Assembly (NCBI GenBank): GCA_011800805.1
Contig: MPNW01001177.1
Span: 1-12,462 of the forward strand
Direction: 5' to 3'
Origin: Hirudo medicinalis
Taxonomy: Eukaryota > Annelida > Clitellata > Hirudinida > Hirudinidae
Length of the DNA: 12,462 bases
Positions 1-7,679 of this stretch are shown here, in pieces. The first letter of the stretch is position 1. Every line of letters starts with the position of its first letter. The translations under genes were made by a program, and so were the position numbers. Under the pieces are notes generated by a model. That model did not search any database. It had not been told where the DNA came from and was given only the letters and a program-made list of their open reading frames with translations.

Positions 1-65
<65 letters not shown>

Positions 66-87
66 AATAATAATAATTAATAATAAC
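1..87. repeat. AAC then AAT microsatellite at window start
   Basis: A pure AAC array runs from base 1 to about 62 and then changes to AAT units with small interruptions to about 87. The array begins at the first base, so its true length is unknown. It has no coding meaning. Confidence 0.97.
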
Positions 88-218
88 ATTCAAAAGATTA
101 TTTCAATGAAACAAAAACCTTAAAGCAACAAATATTGTAAATGATATTTCGCTTTGGAAGGATTTTCTTACGCACTCCCTGAAAAATAATAACCAGAATA
201 GAAATAACGATAAAGGAA

Positions 219-341
219 TTATCATCGTCGTCGTCGTAGTCGTCATCATCATCATCATCATCATCACCATCATCATCATCATCGTCGTCGTCGTCATCAT
301 CATCATCATCATCATCAACAACATCATCATCATCATCATCA
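219..341. repeat. ATC/GTC compound microsatellite
   Basis: Trinucleotide units alternate in blocks of ATC and GTC, with single TAG and CAC variants and a CAACAA break near 317. The open frames across it on the minus strand (poly-Met and poly-Thr) are by-products of the repeat. Block-wise mixing of ATC and GTC recurs in several other tracts of this window. Confidence 0.96.
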
Positions 342-713
342 ACCTTGTATCCGATTGCTGCCAGGTTCGAACATCAAGGCCGAACAAGTATTCAGATAAC
401 AGAATCAATGTTAGTAGCAAGTCATGTTTGTAGACACAATTGTTGTTATTAGTAGTTTTAATGCTGTTATCATTATTATTATTTTTTTATTATTAATATT
501 TTTATTTTCCCGACCAAACATTCAAAATCCATTTGTCCAAATAAATGAAGCACAACATAAAATGTTTAGAGTCCCCAAACATGGCTCGGGATCTCCGCGG
601 GACTATGAAAATGAATATAACCTAACTAAATAAACTTAAACTATGCATGCACGATTCGTCGTAAATCAAAATCACAAGCAACTCAAAGAACAAAACAATC
701 TAGTTCTGTCAAT
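342..713. other. AT-rich stretch, no gene seen; possible 3' part of the retroelement
   Basis: No convincing coding sequence is present on either strand. On the minus strand this stretch lies directly downstream of the degraded ORF1 and ends in A/T-rich simple sequence near 466-509. It could therefore be the 3' end of a retroelement copy, but I could not recognise an ORF2 endonuclease or reverse transcriptase here. The plus-strand open frame at 424-633 has a composition consistent with chance. Confidence 0.4.
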
Positions 714-1580
714 TCATTCGACTGCTCTTCTTCTGTAAGCAATGGCATGAAAGGCCCCTGGTTGTCCTCTGATTCTTACGACCCACTTCTTGCTTCCTCC
801 CTTCTCATTGACTTCTTTTAATTTGTCTGCAGTTTCTTGCATTCCTCCCTGTCTTCCTTTGACAAATAAAGGCTTAGGATTACTTTGCTGAAGCTTTCAC
901 TATCTTTCAATCTGCTACTGTTATCCAGAACCACGTTCTTGGTCTCTAAGCTCTCAAATTTTATCAACATGGGCCTTGGTTTTAAAGATTCTTCAACTTT
1001 TTATATCAATTCTAAATATTCAAATTCATCTGAATCCTGGAGGATTTCTTTTTCTTTTTCAACTTGTTACTTCGTTCAGGAGCTTTGAGTTCTTTTTCTT
1101 TGGACTTTCCATCATCTTCTGTCAAATTGTAGACTATGATGTTCTGTCTTCTTTGTCTGTCATTGTTCATTTCCATTTTTGAGTTTGTGTCTGTCACTTA
1201 TCCTTGGACTTTCTCAACATCTGTAAGCAATGTTTCAACCTTATTTTCAAAACTGGACCATTGTTTGGTTTCTTATTTGTTCTCACCCAACTTTTTATTG
1301 AAACTTTGATCAACTCGTTGAAGTTCTGCTGAAGCTCTTCAATTTGTTTTCCTTGCTCTTTAATGGCATCAACCAACTTATCAGTTATCCTGATAATCAG
1401 TTTAAGCTCTGCAACATCCTCAGTTATGTCTTTCAATTGTTCCTTTGCGTTTTCGTCGGCAAATTTCTTGAGACAATCCTCGTTTAACTTTGAACAACTT
1501 TCTCACAAATGAAAACCGAGAAGTTCAGCCGCAATCTTAGATTCACAAATGGCCTCTTTCGCATTTCTCGGGCTCGGCAT
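714..1580 (-). pseudogene. Degraded ORF1 of a non-LTR retrotransposon (coiled coil plus RNA-binding domain)
   Basis: The minus strand encodes recognisable pieces of a LINE-type ORF1 RNA-binding protein of about 285 codons, split over three frames. It starts at an ATG at 1580-1578 and ends at a TGA at 716-714. The order is an N-terminal part, a heptad-rich coiled coil (about 1470-1210, including AIKEQGKQIEELQQNF), an RRM-like start (RRQNIIVYNLTEDD, about 1155-1115), then RRM and C-terminal parts (KPRPMLIKFESLE; SKEDREECKKL; GGSKKWVVRIRGQPG, about 985-760). In-frame stops lie at 1505-1503, 1200-1198 and 1003-1001. Frame changes fall near 1257-1275, 1045-1065 and 820-835. The motif order is established for LINE ORF1 proteins; the family (L1-like or CR1/L2-like) is not resolved. 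It is not expected to be functional. No ORF2 is visible nearby, so the copy is partial or decayed. Confidence 0.8.
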
Positions 1581-1840
1581 AATTTTTGATTTCGAAAATT
1601 ACGAGGAATGTTTCCTGAAATCTTAATATGAATATTCTGTGACTGAAATTAATTCTATCAGTCTATTAACCGCAAAGTTTTAAGGAATTCGAAAAAACAT
1701 ACAACTTGTTTACATGAGCGATAATAAATTGTTATTATTATTATTATTATTATTATTGAGTTAATAATTCAATTAAATGAATTGTTTTGAATTTCATCCT
1801 TCAGATTGAGCACAAAATTCAACTCATCCGAAGTTGTCGT
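1581..1840. other. AT-rich intergenic stretch with ATT microsatellite
   Basis: No gene is seen. A pure TTA array lies at about 1732-1757. The 5' edge of the retroelement remnant could lie in this stretch, but I found no target-site duplication by eye. Confidence 0.6.
1732..1757. repeat. TTA microsatellite
   Basis: About eight uninterrupted TTA units are present. It is ordinary simple sequence. Confidence 0.95.
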
Positions 1841-1842
1841 TT

Positions 1843-1934
1843 GATCACGTGATCCAGGATGCTGGTGACGTCATTAATTATCATTCTCCACGCCTCACTT
1901 CACACGAGTGCGTGACTTTCCTCCGTGAACCGCA
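1843..1934. promoter_or_regulatory. Cluster of factor-site-like motifs (E-box, CRE, Runt-like)
   Basis: Three recognisable motifs fall within 92 bases. They are the 12-bp palindrome GATCACGTGATC with a CACGTG core (1843-1854), a full CRE palindrome TGACGTCA (1866-1873) and a Runt-type AACCGCA (1928-1934). The stretch is more GC-rich than its flanks and has no open frame of note. A cis-regulatory role is inference from motif clustering only. Confidence 0.25.
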
Positions 1935-1987
1935 GTTTGCTTTTTTTTGGTTAATCCACGTATTCTTTCATTCAATCCTTCAATCAC

Positions 1988-2020
1988 ACATCCATCCATC
2001 CATCCATCCATCCATCCATC
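1988..2020. repeat. CATC tetranucleotide array
   Basis: About eight CATC units sit just downstream of the motif cluster. The purine-strand equivalent GGAT recurs at 11957-12013. Confidence 0.95.
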
Positions 2021-2650
2021 TAAAACAAACAATTAAAACATTAAAACAGGAAAATATTTAATTTTTCGTTGTCCACATAAATAAATAATAAACTGTTTAG
2101 TTTAAACCTGTCATAAAAATAATTATTTTGCTAAAATAACATAAAATAAAATGAATAAATAATTCCACTCCATCCGTCTGCTCACCTTTCTTCATTCCAT
2201 CCTTGGAAGTACGAGGAGGTCACGTGACAATTATGAGTGGAGATTGAGACGGATTGTCTGGAGATGCTTTAATTCGTTGATAACCTGCCATCTGTTGACG
2301 CATTGAACAAAACCAACAACACTGAATTATTTCATGTTTATGACTGCAATTAACAAGTAATGTTGTTTAAATGAATTTTCTTTCAGGAATTATGTCAGAA
2401 AATGATTTTTTTTATTCTAACAGAGGCATCTTATTACTTCTGTTTTTAGAAGGTTACAAACATTTGATTATTTACGATTAACAAATGAATACAAAATTAC
2501 ATTTTATTAGAACTGCTAAAATAACTAAATTTTATAAGGTTTTTCAATTCAACATTATTCTCAAGCGTGGTTTGACGTTTGTGATTTGAAAAGTCATCGT
2601 TATGAATAAATTATTTCAGATCTAAAATGCAACTTGGGAACGGAATTTCA
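2021..2650. other. AT-rich non-coding stretch
   Basis: No gene or repeat array is seen. It contains one 10-bp palindrome GTCACGTGAC (2219-2228), an extended E-box of the kind bound by MITF/USF-type bHLH proteins in other animals. Function is unknown. Confidence 0.6.
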
Positions 2651-2653
2651 ACC

Positions 2654-2659
2654 TTTATT
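2654..2659 (-). terminator. Candidate distal poly(A) signal for the membrane-protein gene
   Basis: AATAAA on the minus strand, about 1 kb past the stop codon, is the first canonical hexamer I find downstream of the gene. A variant ATTAAA lies closer, at 3044-3039. Which one is used cannot be told from sequence. Confidence 0.25.
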
Positions 2660-3038
2660 GCCTGCACAATCTCATAAACTTGACAAGATATTGTTAGAAA
2701 AAACAAGAGTCCTTAAAGTAACATTAAAATTAATAACATGTGACAAATAAAACAGAATAACAATTGAATTAAAACAAATCTGCATTCATTCTTTCGCCCA
2801 TCGCTGTTTTTCGACGTCTGCTCAAATGAAAGATTCGAAGGCGTGCGATGTTTACATCCTCGTCGGAGAATTGAAAATGTGGAGACAGAATTTTGCAGTT
2901 GAAGTTGTGAATAAGATTTCAAAAAGAAAAGAAAAGAAATCAGTGCTCGTAATGATGGCAATCGCAAGGAATTCAAAGAAAAAACTGTTTTGAGTCCACA
3001 AATCATTTTAAGAGGGAAGCACAATTTTTTCCATTAAC

Positions 3039-3044
3039 TTTAAT
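3039..3044 (-). terminator. Candidate proximal poly(A) signal (ATTAAA)
   Basis: The common variant hexamer ATTAAA lies about 620 bases past the stop at 3666. The stretch between, 3045-3665, has no repeats and would be the 3' UTR. This is inference from position only. Confidence 0.25.
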
Positions 3045-3665
3045 CTCAGCTTCTTCCAACGCTGATTCATCGGTAAGAAGATCCATGGATTTATCGCTGA
3101 CTCTTCTTTGAAAACAACTTTGATCAGAAGCGTAGAAATAAAATAAATTCATCTTGTTGAAATTGAAGTAAATTTTAAATCACTGACTGAAATGCCAAAC
3201 GAAATGTCGGGATAGATGAGACTGGGAGATATAAGAATCGATGGTCAGAAATAGAGGTTGTGCCCTGTAAGACAAGATGTGAGAGAAAACTTCAAAATGA
3301 TTTCTTGGAAAGCAAAACAGCAACACAATTCGGCAGCACAGATTCTCGAGACCAGGTCAATTCGATAAGAGAGCAACAAATCAGAAGAGGTTTTTGATTT
3401 AAAGACACAACAATTGTTTTACAAAAAAAGATTCGCGCAGGAAATTGTTTTAAACTACGCAAAGAAACTATCTGCCAGAAACATTTGTTGTGGAGAAACG
3501 AACATTCGAAACCGATCGCCTACGTCTGTCGTCCACGTCTGAACTTGCGATCGTAAATCCTCATAATCGTGCCGAGAGTGGCATCGAACGTGCCTCAGAC
3601 ATGGTAGGATCACAGAGAAACTGACTTAGAAGATCCACGAAGAGACTTCTTGGATGGCTTCCTTC
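3045..3665 (-). other. Probable 3' UTR of the membrane-protein gene
   Basis: This non-repetitive stretch directly follows the stop codon on the minus strand. It has stops in all frames and base composition between that of the coding exon and the AT-rich intergenic DNA. No good splice donor lies at the end of the coding frame: GTGTAAG overlaps the last Val codon but is a weak match. The exon is therefore probably terminal. Confidence 0.45.
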
Positions 3666-5843
3666 TTACACCATAGAATTGTGGTGGTTTTTGTTCGATC
3701 TCACTTCGTCATCGGGGCTGTTGATGTTGTTAAGTCTGTTGTACTTCCACACCGACTCTTCGGAGTTTGGCTCGCCCCCTGATACCGAATTACTGTGATC
3801 GTCGAGCTGTTCTGTTTGTCCTGCAACGGTTACGTTGCTTTCTGGACATTTGAGCCATCGCCTTTGGAGAACTTCAGTCCTACATTCACGCTGTGAATGC
3901 CTCTTCGGCAGAGTGGGAGTTGAGGTTGAAAATATTTTGTCTGGTCGTTTGACTTTCTGCAGCTGGTGCGAGATGTTTTCACTTCCCTGAAGACTGTTGT
4001 TGTATTGTTGCTGTTGTTGTTGTTGAAGAAAATGAATGTTGTCGAACGTTAGCATTGACTGCTGATTCATTGCAGCAACTGTTTTTGTTGTCGCGTTCTG
4101 TTCGGATTTGTTTCTTTCCGCGAGACGAACTTGACCCATGATCGGCTGACGAGGCTTATCGAAGGACTGCGATAACATCTTTTTGCACAACTTCCGGGAT
4201 GTCGGCCGTGCTTGCTGCTCGGGAAGAGAGTTTTCTGCAGATTTCTGAGGCAGTTGAGGAGTGAGGTTGTACGAATCCATGTTTCTCATACGCTGCTTGC
4301 AATCGAACTGAACAGAGGCACGACATCTTGGATCTCCGTAGTGTGACGACTTTTGCGATCCAGTCTGACCTTGGTTCTGGTTGATTTGAATCGAGCGATA
4401 ATGTTTTTCGGCTGAAGAAATCAGCCGCGGGGAAATTAGGGGAGGCGAATTCTCACGGCGAATTTTTCGAGGAGGAAGTGGTGGGCAATCATCCGATCTG
4501 CGGCTCATGCGATTCATGATGGCCTGAGTTGTGAAGATGGTCCCACCAGGAAGAGTTTCAAAATTTGTTTCAGAGTTCGGAGTTGTTACTTTGTTCTTGT
4601 CACTCGATTCTGCGAACTGAGAAAGGCTGGATGAAAGCTGGTTGGGAGATGCCAGAGATGGCACGCCCTTGCGTTGGAGGCTTACAGAACTTCCCATGGT
4701 TGGGATTTTTCTGGTTCCGTTGTTCATGACCGCCTGTTTTAAGAAGTGGTGGCTACCGTGGTTATAACTGGGATCTGCTTCCAAAGTCCTCACGGAAAGA
4801 TTTATCCCACCAGATTGGAGATAATACTCGGAAAAGGCTGATTCTCTTTTGTTGCTGAGATCTTTATTTTGCTTCCTGAGGGTTTGATCGGCCAAGAGAG
4901 ATGAAACGTTCGTTCTTGTTGTGCCATCGGTTGAGCTACCGTCGAAAGTCGATCTTTTCAGGAGTCTGTCAATCGTCAAATACTCCTCCCCGACTTCAAC
5001 TGGTTTTACTCTTCCGAGTGCACATCCGTCCATTTTGATGTTGTTGATTTCGACGTAGTCATCGTGGTCGCAGTCGTTCTTGGACTCGTTGGCATGTCTT
5101 CCACCAGTGGGTTCCTCGGAGGCACTTCTCTGATAGCCAAGGAAGGGGTAACTCATGCTGCATGTTGAAGGCGACTTGAAATCATCGTTAACCCAGGAGT
5201 TGTTGAGTCCTGGGTACATGCTGGTGACGGGAGAGCATAGGTTGAAAGTGCACGAAGACGGTGAGAGGATGAGACATGCCTCGTCATTCGGTGATCCCAG
5301 TTCCAGTACTTTGCGGTGTCTTTCGTCACCGATGACGTCATTTATCCTGTTCTTGCTCGCCTCTATGGCAGCGATTTTAGCGAAGCAGTTTTTGCTTTTG
5401 GAGCGTTTCCATCTGGCGACGTAAAGGACAATTAGTGCCAACAACAGCCAGAAGAGCAGCAGTCCTGCGAGAGTTATTGCCAGGATTTCAGGCCTTCCGA
5501 TGGAGCCACCGCCAAACAAAGAACCTTCATCCGCTCTGACGAGAGGATTCCCAACGAAGGTGAAGGTCCCGTTCGAAGTTTTGTTTTTCTGGAAAACATT
5601 CGGTTTGAAGTCGTTGAAATCGAAAGCAAACAGTTTGGAAGTCGTCTGCTCAACGAGCCACGAATTCGTCTTTGCAAAGTTTTTCGAGTCGTTCGGTGGT
5701 TTCGATCGAGCGGGTTTCAAGGTGACATTTTGTTGTCTCGAGGGAAACGACGACCATTGCTTTACGTCCTTTGCAGGTTCCGTTGGAACGAATTTATTCC
5801 TCAAATTCGACTTTCTTGACTTCGAGTTGTTAAAGTGGGCCAT
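3666..5843 (-). CDS. Single-pass membrane protein with long disordered cytoplasmic tail, family not recognised
   Basis: This is a 725-residue open frame, more GC-rich than its surroundings. Residues 1-119 carry N-glycosylation sequons at N5, N39, N87 and N91. A hydrophobic helix spans about 120-143 and is followed by RWKRSKSK, which by the positive-inside rule puts the C-terminus in the cytoplasm. The tail of about 580 residues is Ser/Asn/Gln-rich and lacks any folded domain I recognise. It contains Tyr sites Y263 (YVEI) and Y288 (YLTI), several Ser-Pro sites (184, 194, 204, 224, 466, 471, 709), class II SH3 ligands PPLPPR (454-459) and PTLPKR (643-648), seven Gln at 607-613 and a class I PDZ ligand SMV at the end. 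I infer a receptor-like or adhesion protein that recruits signalling adaptors. There is no signal peptide. The ATG at 5843 has a good Kozak context (G at -3 and +4) and an in-frame stop at 5864-5862. It may be a signal-anchor protein, or this may be the last exon of a larger gene spliced to an acceptor inside the frame, for example after GTTTTCCAG near 5589. Confidence 0.8.
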   Translation of the reverse strand: MAHFNNSKSRKSNLRNKFVPTEPAKDVKQWSSFPSRQQNVTLKPARSKPPNDSKNFAKTNSWLVEQTTSKLFAFDFNDFKPNVFQKNKTSNGTFTFVGNPLVRADEGSLFGGGSIGRPEILAITLAGLLLFWLLLALIVLYVARWKRSKSKNCFAKIAAIEASKNRINDVIGDERHRKVLELGSPNDEACLILSPSSCTFNLCSPVTSMYPGLNNSWVNDDFKSPSTCSMSYPFLGYQRSASEEPTGGRHANESKNDCDHDDYVEINNIKMDGCALGRVKPVEVGEEYLTIDRLLKRSTFDGSSTDGTTRTNVSSLLADQTLRKQNKDLSNKRESAFSEYYLQSGGINLSVRTLEADPSYNHGSHHFLKQAVMNNGTRKIPTMGSSVSLQRKGVPSLASPNQLSSSLSQFAESSDKNKVTTPNSETNFETLPGGTIFTTQAIMNRMSRRSDDCPPLPPRKIRRENSPPLISPRLISSAEKHYRSIQINQNQGQTGSQKSSHYGDPRCRASVQFDCKQRMRNMDSYNLTPQLPQKSAENSLPEQQARPTSRKLCKKMLSQSFDKPRQPIMGQVRLAERNKSEQNATTKTVAAMNQQSMLTFDNIHFLQQQQQQQYNNSLQGSENISHQLQKVKRPDKIFSTSTPTLPKRHSQRECRTEVLQRRWLKCPESNVTVAGQTEQLDDHSNSVSGGEPNSEESVWKYNRLNNINSPDDEVRSNKNHHNSMV
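4005..4025 (-). repeat. Polyglutamine-coding repeat inside the gene
   Basis: CAA/CAG codons on the minus strand encode seven consecutive Gln (residues 607-613) before a Tyr-Asn-Asn segment. The mixed codons argue for selection or old age rather than a fresh expansion. Length may vary between individuals. Confidence 0.8.
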
Positions 5844-5861
5844 GCCAAGCAGACGGATTTT

Positions 5862-5885
5862 TTATGCGAGTTCGAGGTGCGGCAT
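5862..5885 (-). promoter_or_regulatory. Short uORF just upstream of the main start
   Basis: An ATG at 5885-5883 opens a seven-codon frame that ends in TAA (5864-5862). It lies 18 bases upstream of, and in frame with, the main ATG. Its start context is weak (C at -3), so it would be leaky. If this sequence is in the mRNA it could lower translation modestly. Its presence also blocks any in-frame N-terminal extension through this point. Confidence 0.3.
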
Positions 5886-5906
5886 CTGTCAAAAGAGTTA
5901 TTAACT
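5886..5906 (-). other. Candidate 3' splice acceptor in the 5' UTR
   Basis: On the minus strand the sequence reads TTAATAACTCTTTTGACAG followed by the uORF ATG. It has a pyrimidine stretch, a terminal CAG and a branch-point-like TTAATAAC. It fits an acceptor joining an upstream non-coding exon. It cannot add coding sequence to the main frame because of the stop at 5864-5862. Confidence 0.3.
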
Positions 5907-6196
5907 TTCTTGAACAAATTCTTAAAATGTAAAAACAGGAAATAACAATTAGAGCGTAATTGTGTTTATATTGATAAGTACAAAACTAGGAAGGCTAAAT
6001 ATTTCAACTGAGTCAACTACAAAACTGGTTATGAGGTCGTCAAGACATGAACTTTAAAACCTATTTTTGTAATCTGTTTTAACTAAGCACGAGGTACTTG
6101 TTGAGGTGATTAATTAGATTAAGTTCATAAATCTTTTGATTGGCATTCTGTTAACCTGCATGAAAGGATTATTAAACTAATAATTATCCCCCATTT
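5907..6196. other. AT-rich stretch upstream of the gene, nothing recognised
   Basis: No open frame, repeat array or RNA gene is seen. It is either a 5' intron or proximal upstream DNA of the minus-strand gene. Confidence 0.5.
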
Positions 6197-6320
6197 TGAC
6201 GTCACTTCAGAGCAGTTGCGTTCGCGCTTGAGATCGTAAAAGCAGCAGACGCGTTGTATCGCGATCGCAGCCAAGCTTCAACTGCAACAAGCGCCTAAAG
6301 GAAAGAGCGCTATATAAATT
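6197..6320. promoter_or_regulatory. CpG-dense patch with CRE and TATA-like sequence
   Basis: Against AT-rich flanks, about 105 bases hold 11 CpG dinucleotides. They are preceded by a full CRE TGACGTCA (6197-6204) and include the palindrome GCGATCGC (6261-6268). The patch ends in AGCGCTATATAAATT (6306-6320). It could be a promoter, read toward the minus-strand gene about 350 bp away or toward the plus strand using the TATA-like motif. Alternatively, the GCGCTATATAAAT tail resembles the 3' end of L2-type LINEs and their partner SINEs. The two readings cannot be separated here. Confidence 0.3.
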
Positions 6321-6400
6321 TTGAGTTTATTTAATTTTTGCTTTAATTAATGGATTAATTTTGAGATGAGAGGATCAATGGAATGCAATTGCACTTAATG

Positions 6401-6586
6401 AATTATCTTTAACGAATCATGAATGAATCATGAATGAATTATTTTAACGAATCATGAATGAATTATGAATGAATTATCTTTAACGAATCATGAATGAATC
6501 ATGAATGAATTATTTTAACGAATCATGAATGAATTATGAATGAATTATCTTTAACGAATCATGAATGAATTACGAATGAATGAATT
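6401..6586. repeat. 71-bp tandem repeat built from ATGAATGAATT-like subunits
   Basis: The phrase AATTATCTTTAACGAATCATG recurs at 6401, 6472 and 6543, giving an exact 71-bp period over about 2.5 copies. Each 71-bp unit contains several copies of GAATCATGAAT or GAATTATGAAT. It is a two-level minisatellite with no coding potential. Confidence 0.9.
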
Positions 6587-6821
6587 CCTGTGCAACAATA
6601 AAGTTCCAGTCCGCTGAGCACAAAGATGAAATCACGTGAGTTCATAAAAGGCAAAATGAACGACCTCTGATTGACTCTGCTTGGATTGTTGGGTTCAAAT
6701 GAGAACACGATTGACGTGGAGTTGGTTGCTCTGTTGAGTCACAGTCGGTCTTAAAGGCGCAAGTAAAAAGTCGAAGTCAAAAGTAATTTTACTCGGACAA
6801 AAGTAACGCCTGACTCAGTTA
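6587..6821. other. Non-repetitive stretch, no gene seen
   Basis: This stretch has intermediate composition with one CACGTG E-box (6633-6638) and short direct repeats of CAAAAGTAA near 6778-6808. There is no open frame of interest and no tRNA-like fold that I could construct. Confidence 0.5.
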
Positions 6822-6860
6822 TGAATGAACGAACGAACGAATGAATGAATGAAAGAATGA
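6822..6860. repeat. GAAT/GAAC tetranucleotide array
   Basis: About nine imperfect four-base units (GAAT, GAAC, GAAA) are present. It is simple sequence. Confidence 0.9.
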
Positions 6861-6869
6861 CTCTCTGTG

Positions 6870-6899
6870 ATTGGCCAATAAGAATGGTTCGATATAAAT
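6870..6899 (+). promoter_or_regulatory. CCAAT palindrome plus TATA-like sequence
   Basis: ATTGGCCAAT (6870-6879) reads CCAAT on both strands, and TATAAAT follows at 6893-6899. The pair could be a core promoter, but the spacing is shorter than usual and no gene is evident downstream on the plus strand. The meaning is weak. Confidence 0.15.
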
Positions 6900-7163
6900 G
6901 TTTAAATTAGATCCAACTTAAGATTAACGATGCTAATAAGTTGATTTCCTTTTAATGTTTTAAAAATGATGAAGTTAATGTCTTTTCGTTTGAAATTCTT
7001 GAAATCATCCTTGAAATCATTCTTGAAAGCAGCCGACAAAGATGCACAATTGCACATGCTGGCACGCTGAGACCACGTCGATAAATTTCCAAACTCCAGG
7101 TCACAACCGGAAGTGACGTACAGCTCCGCTTTTCGACTCGAAAACAAAGACATTTGTTGGTGT

Positions 7164-7300
7164 TGATGATGATGATGATGATGATGATGCGATATTGGAG
7201 AGGAATATCCATTCCTGATGATGATGATGATGATGGACAGTAGTGATTATGGTGATGATGACGATGACAATACTGGGCAGGAGTGGATGATGATGATGAT
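7164..7300. repeat. GAT microsatellite cluster
   Basis: Four GAT tracts (7164-7189, 7216-7235, about 7252-7267, 7285-7300) are separated by short unique pieces. The poly-Ile, poly-His and poly-Ser frames on the minus strand come from the repeat. Confidence 0.93.
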
Positions 7301-7523
7301 TTGCGGGGACAAAACTTACAAGTAATCCTTCTATATCAATCTTTCCATGCATCTTAAGCTGGAAAACATTGCGATCATATCGAGGTCACATTAAGATAAC
7401 ATTAAGATTACATTAAGTTCACATTATGGTTCTGCATCCTCCTGTTAGCATCGTTCGGAGGTACGCCATATTTTGATTCCGTGAGCGTTGAAACATCCCA
7501 TCGCGTGTTCGAGACTTGGAACC

Positions 7524-7645
7524 GACTGTAAGGACTGTAAGATTTACGATTGTAAAGATTGTAAGGACTGTAAGATTGTAAAGATTGTAAGGACTGTAAG
7601 ATTGTAATGACTGTGAGATTGTAAGGATTGTAAGATTGTAATGAC
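7524..7645. repeat. Short tandem array of about 9 bp (GATTGTAAG/GACTGTAAG)
   Basis: About thirteen degenerate units of GA(T/C)TGTAA(G) run in tandem, with variants such as GTAATGACTG. The local period drifts between 8 and 10 bases. The minus-strand open frame across it is low-complexity and not believed to be coding. Confidence 0.85.
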
Positions 7646-7679
7646 GTTGATTGTTGTTTTATTACTCCGGAACAACATC

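Noticed and set aside
361..376. tRNA B-box-like GGTTCGAAC
   Set aside because: No matching T-arm stem, no A-box at a suitable distance and no acceptor stem, so it is not a tRNA or a tRNA-derived SINE on this evidence.
103..420. Minus-strand frame of about 105 codons rich in Met and Thr
   Set aside because: Its length comes from the ATC/GTC microsatellite, and the unique ends show no protein-like pattern.
424..633. Plus-strand frame of 69 codons
   Set aside because: It is AT-driven Ile/Phe/Leu-rich sequence with no motif, and it lies antisense to the probable tail of the retroelement remnant.
342..713. ORF2 (endonuclease/reverse transcriptase) of the retroelement
   Set aside because: I looked for endonuclease-like starts in the minus-strand frames downstream of ORF1 and saw none; the space is also far too short for a full ORF2.
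885..1182. Plus-strand frames of 67 and 68 codons
   Set aside because: They are shadows of the degraded ORF1 on the minus strand.
1834..2061. Plus-strand frame with Ile-His-Pro-Ser repeats
   Set aside because: It does not begin with ATG and depends on the CATC array.
2713..3024. Minus-strand frame of 103 codons
   Set aside because: It shows no domain or splice support and sits downstream of the membrane-protein gene, in or beyond its 3' UTR; chance is the simpler explanation.
4968..5058. ITAM signalling motif formed by the two tyrosines
   Set aside because: The spacing between the two YxxI motifs is about 21 residues, longer than the 6-12 of ITAMs, and neither fits the ITIM residue at -2.
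5500..5904. Plus-strand frame of 134 codons
   Set aside because: It is the antisense shadow of the 725-residue coding frame.
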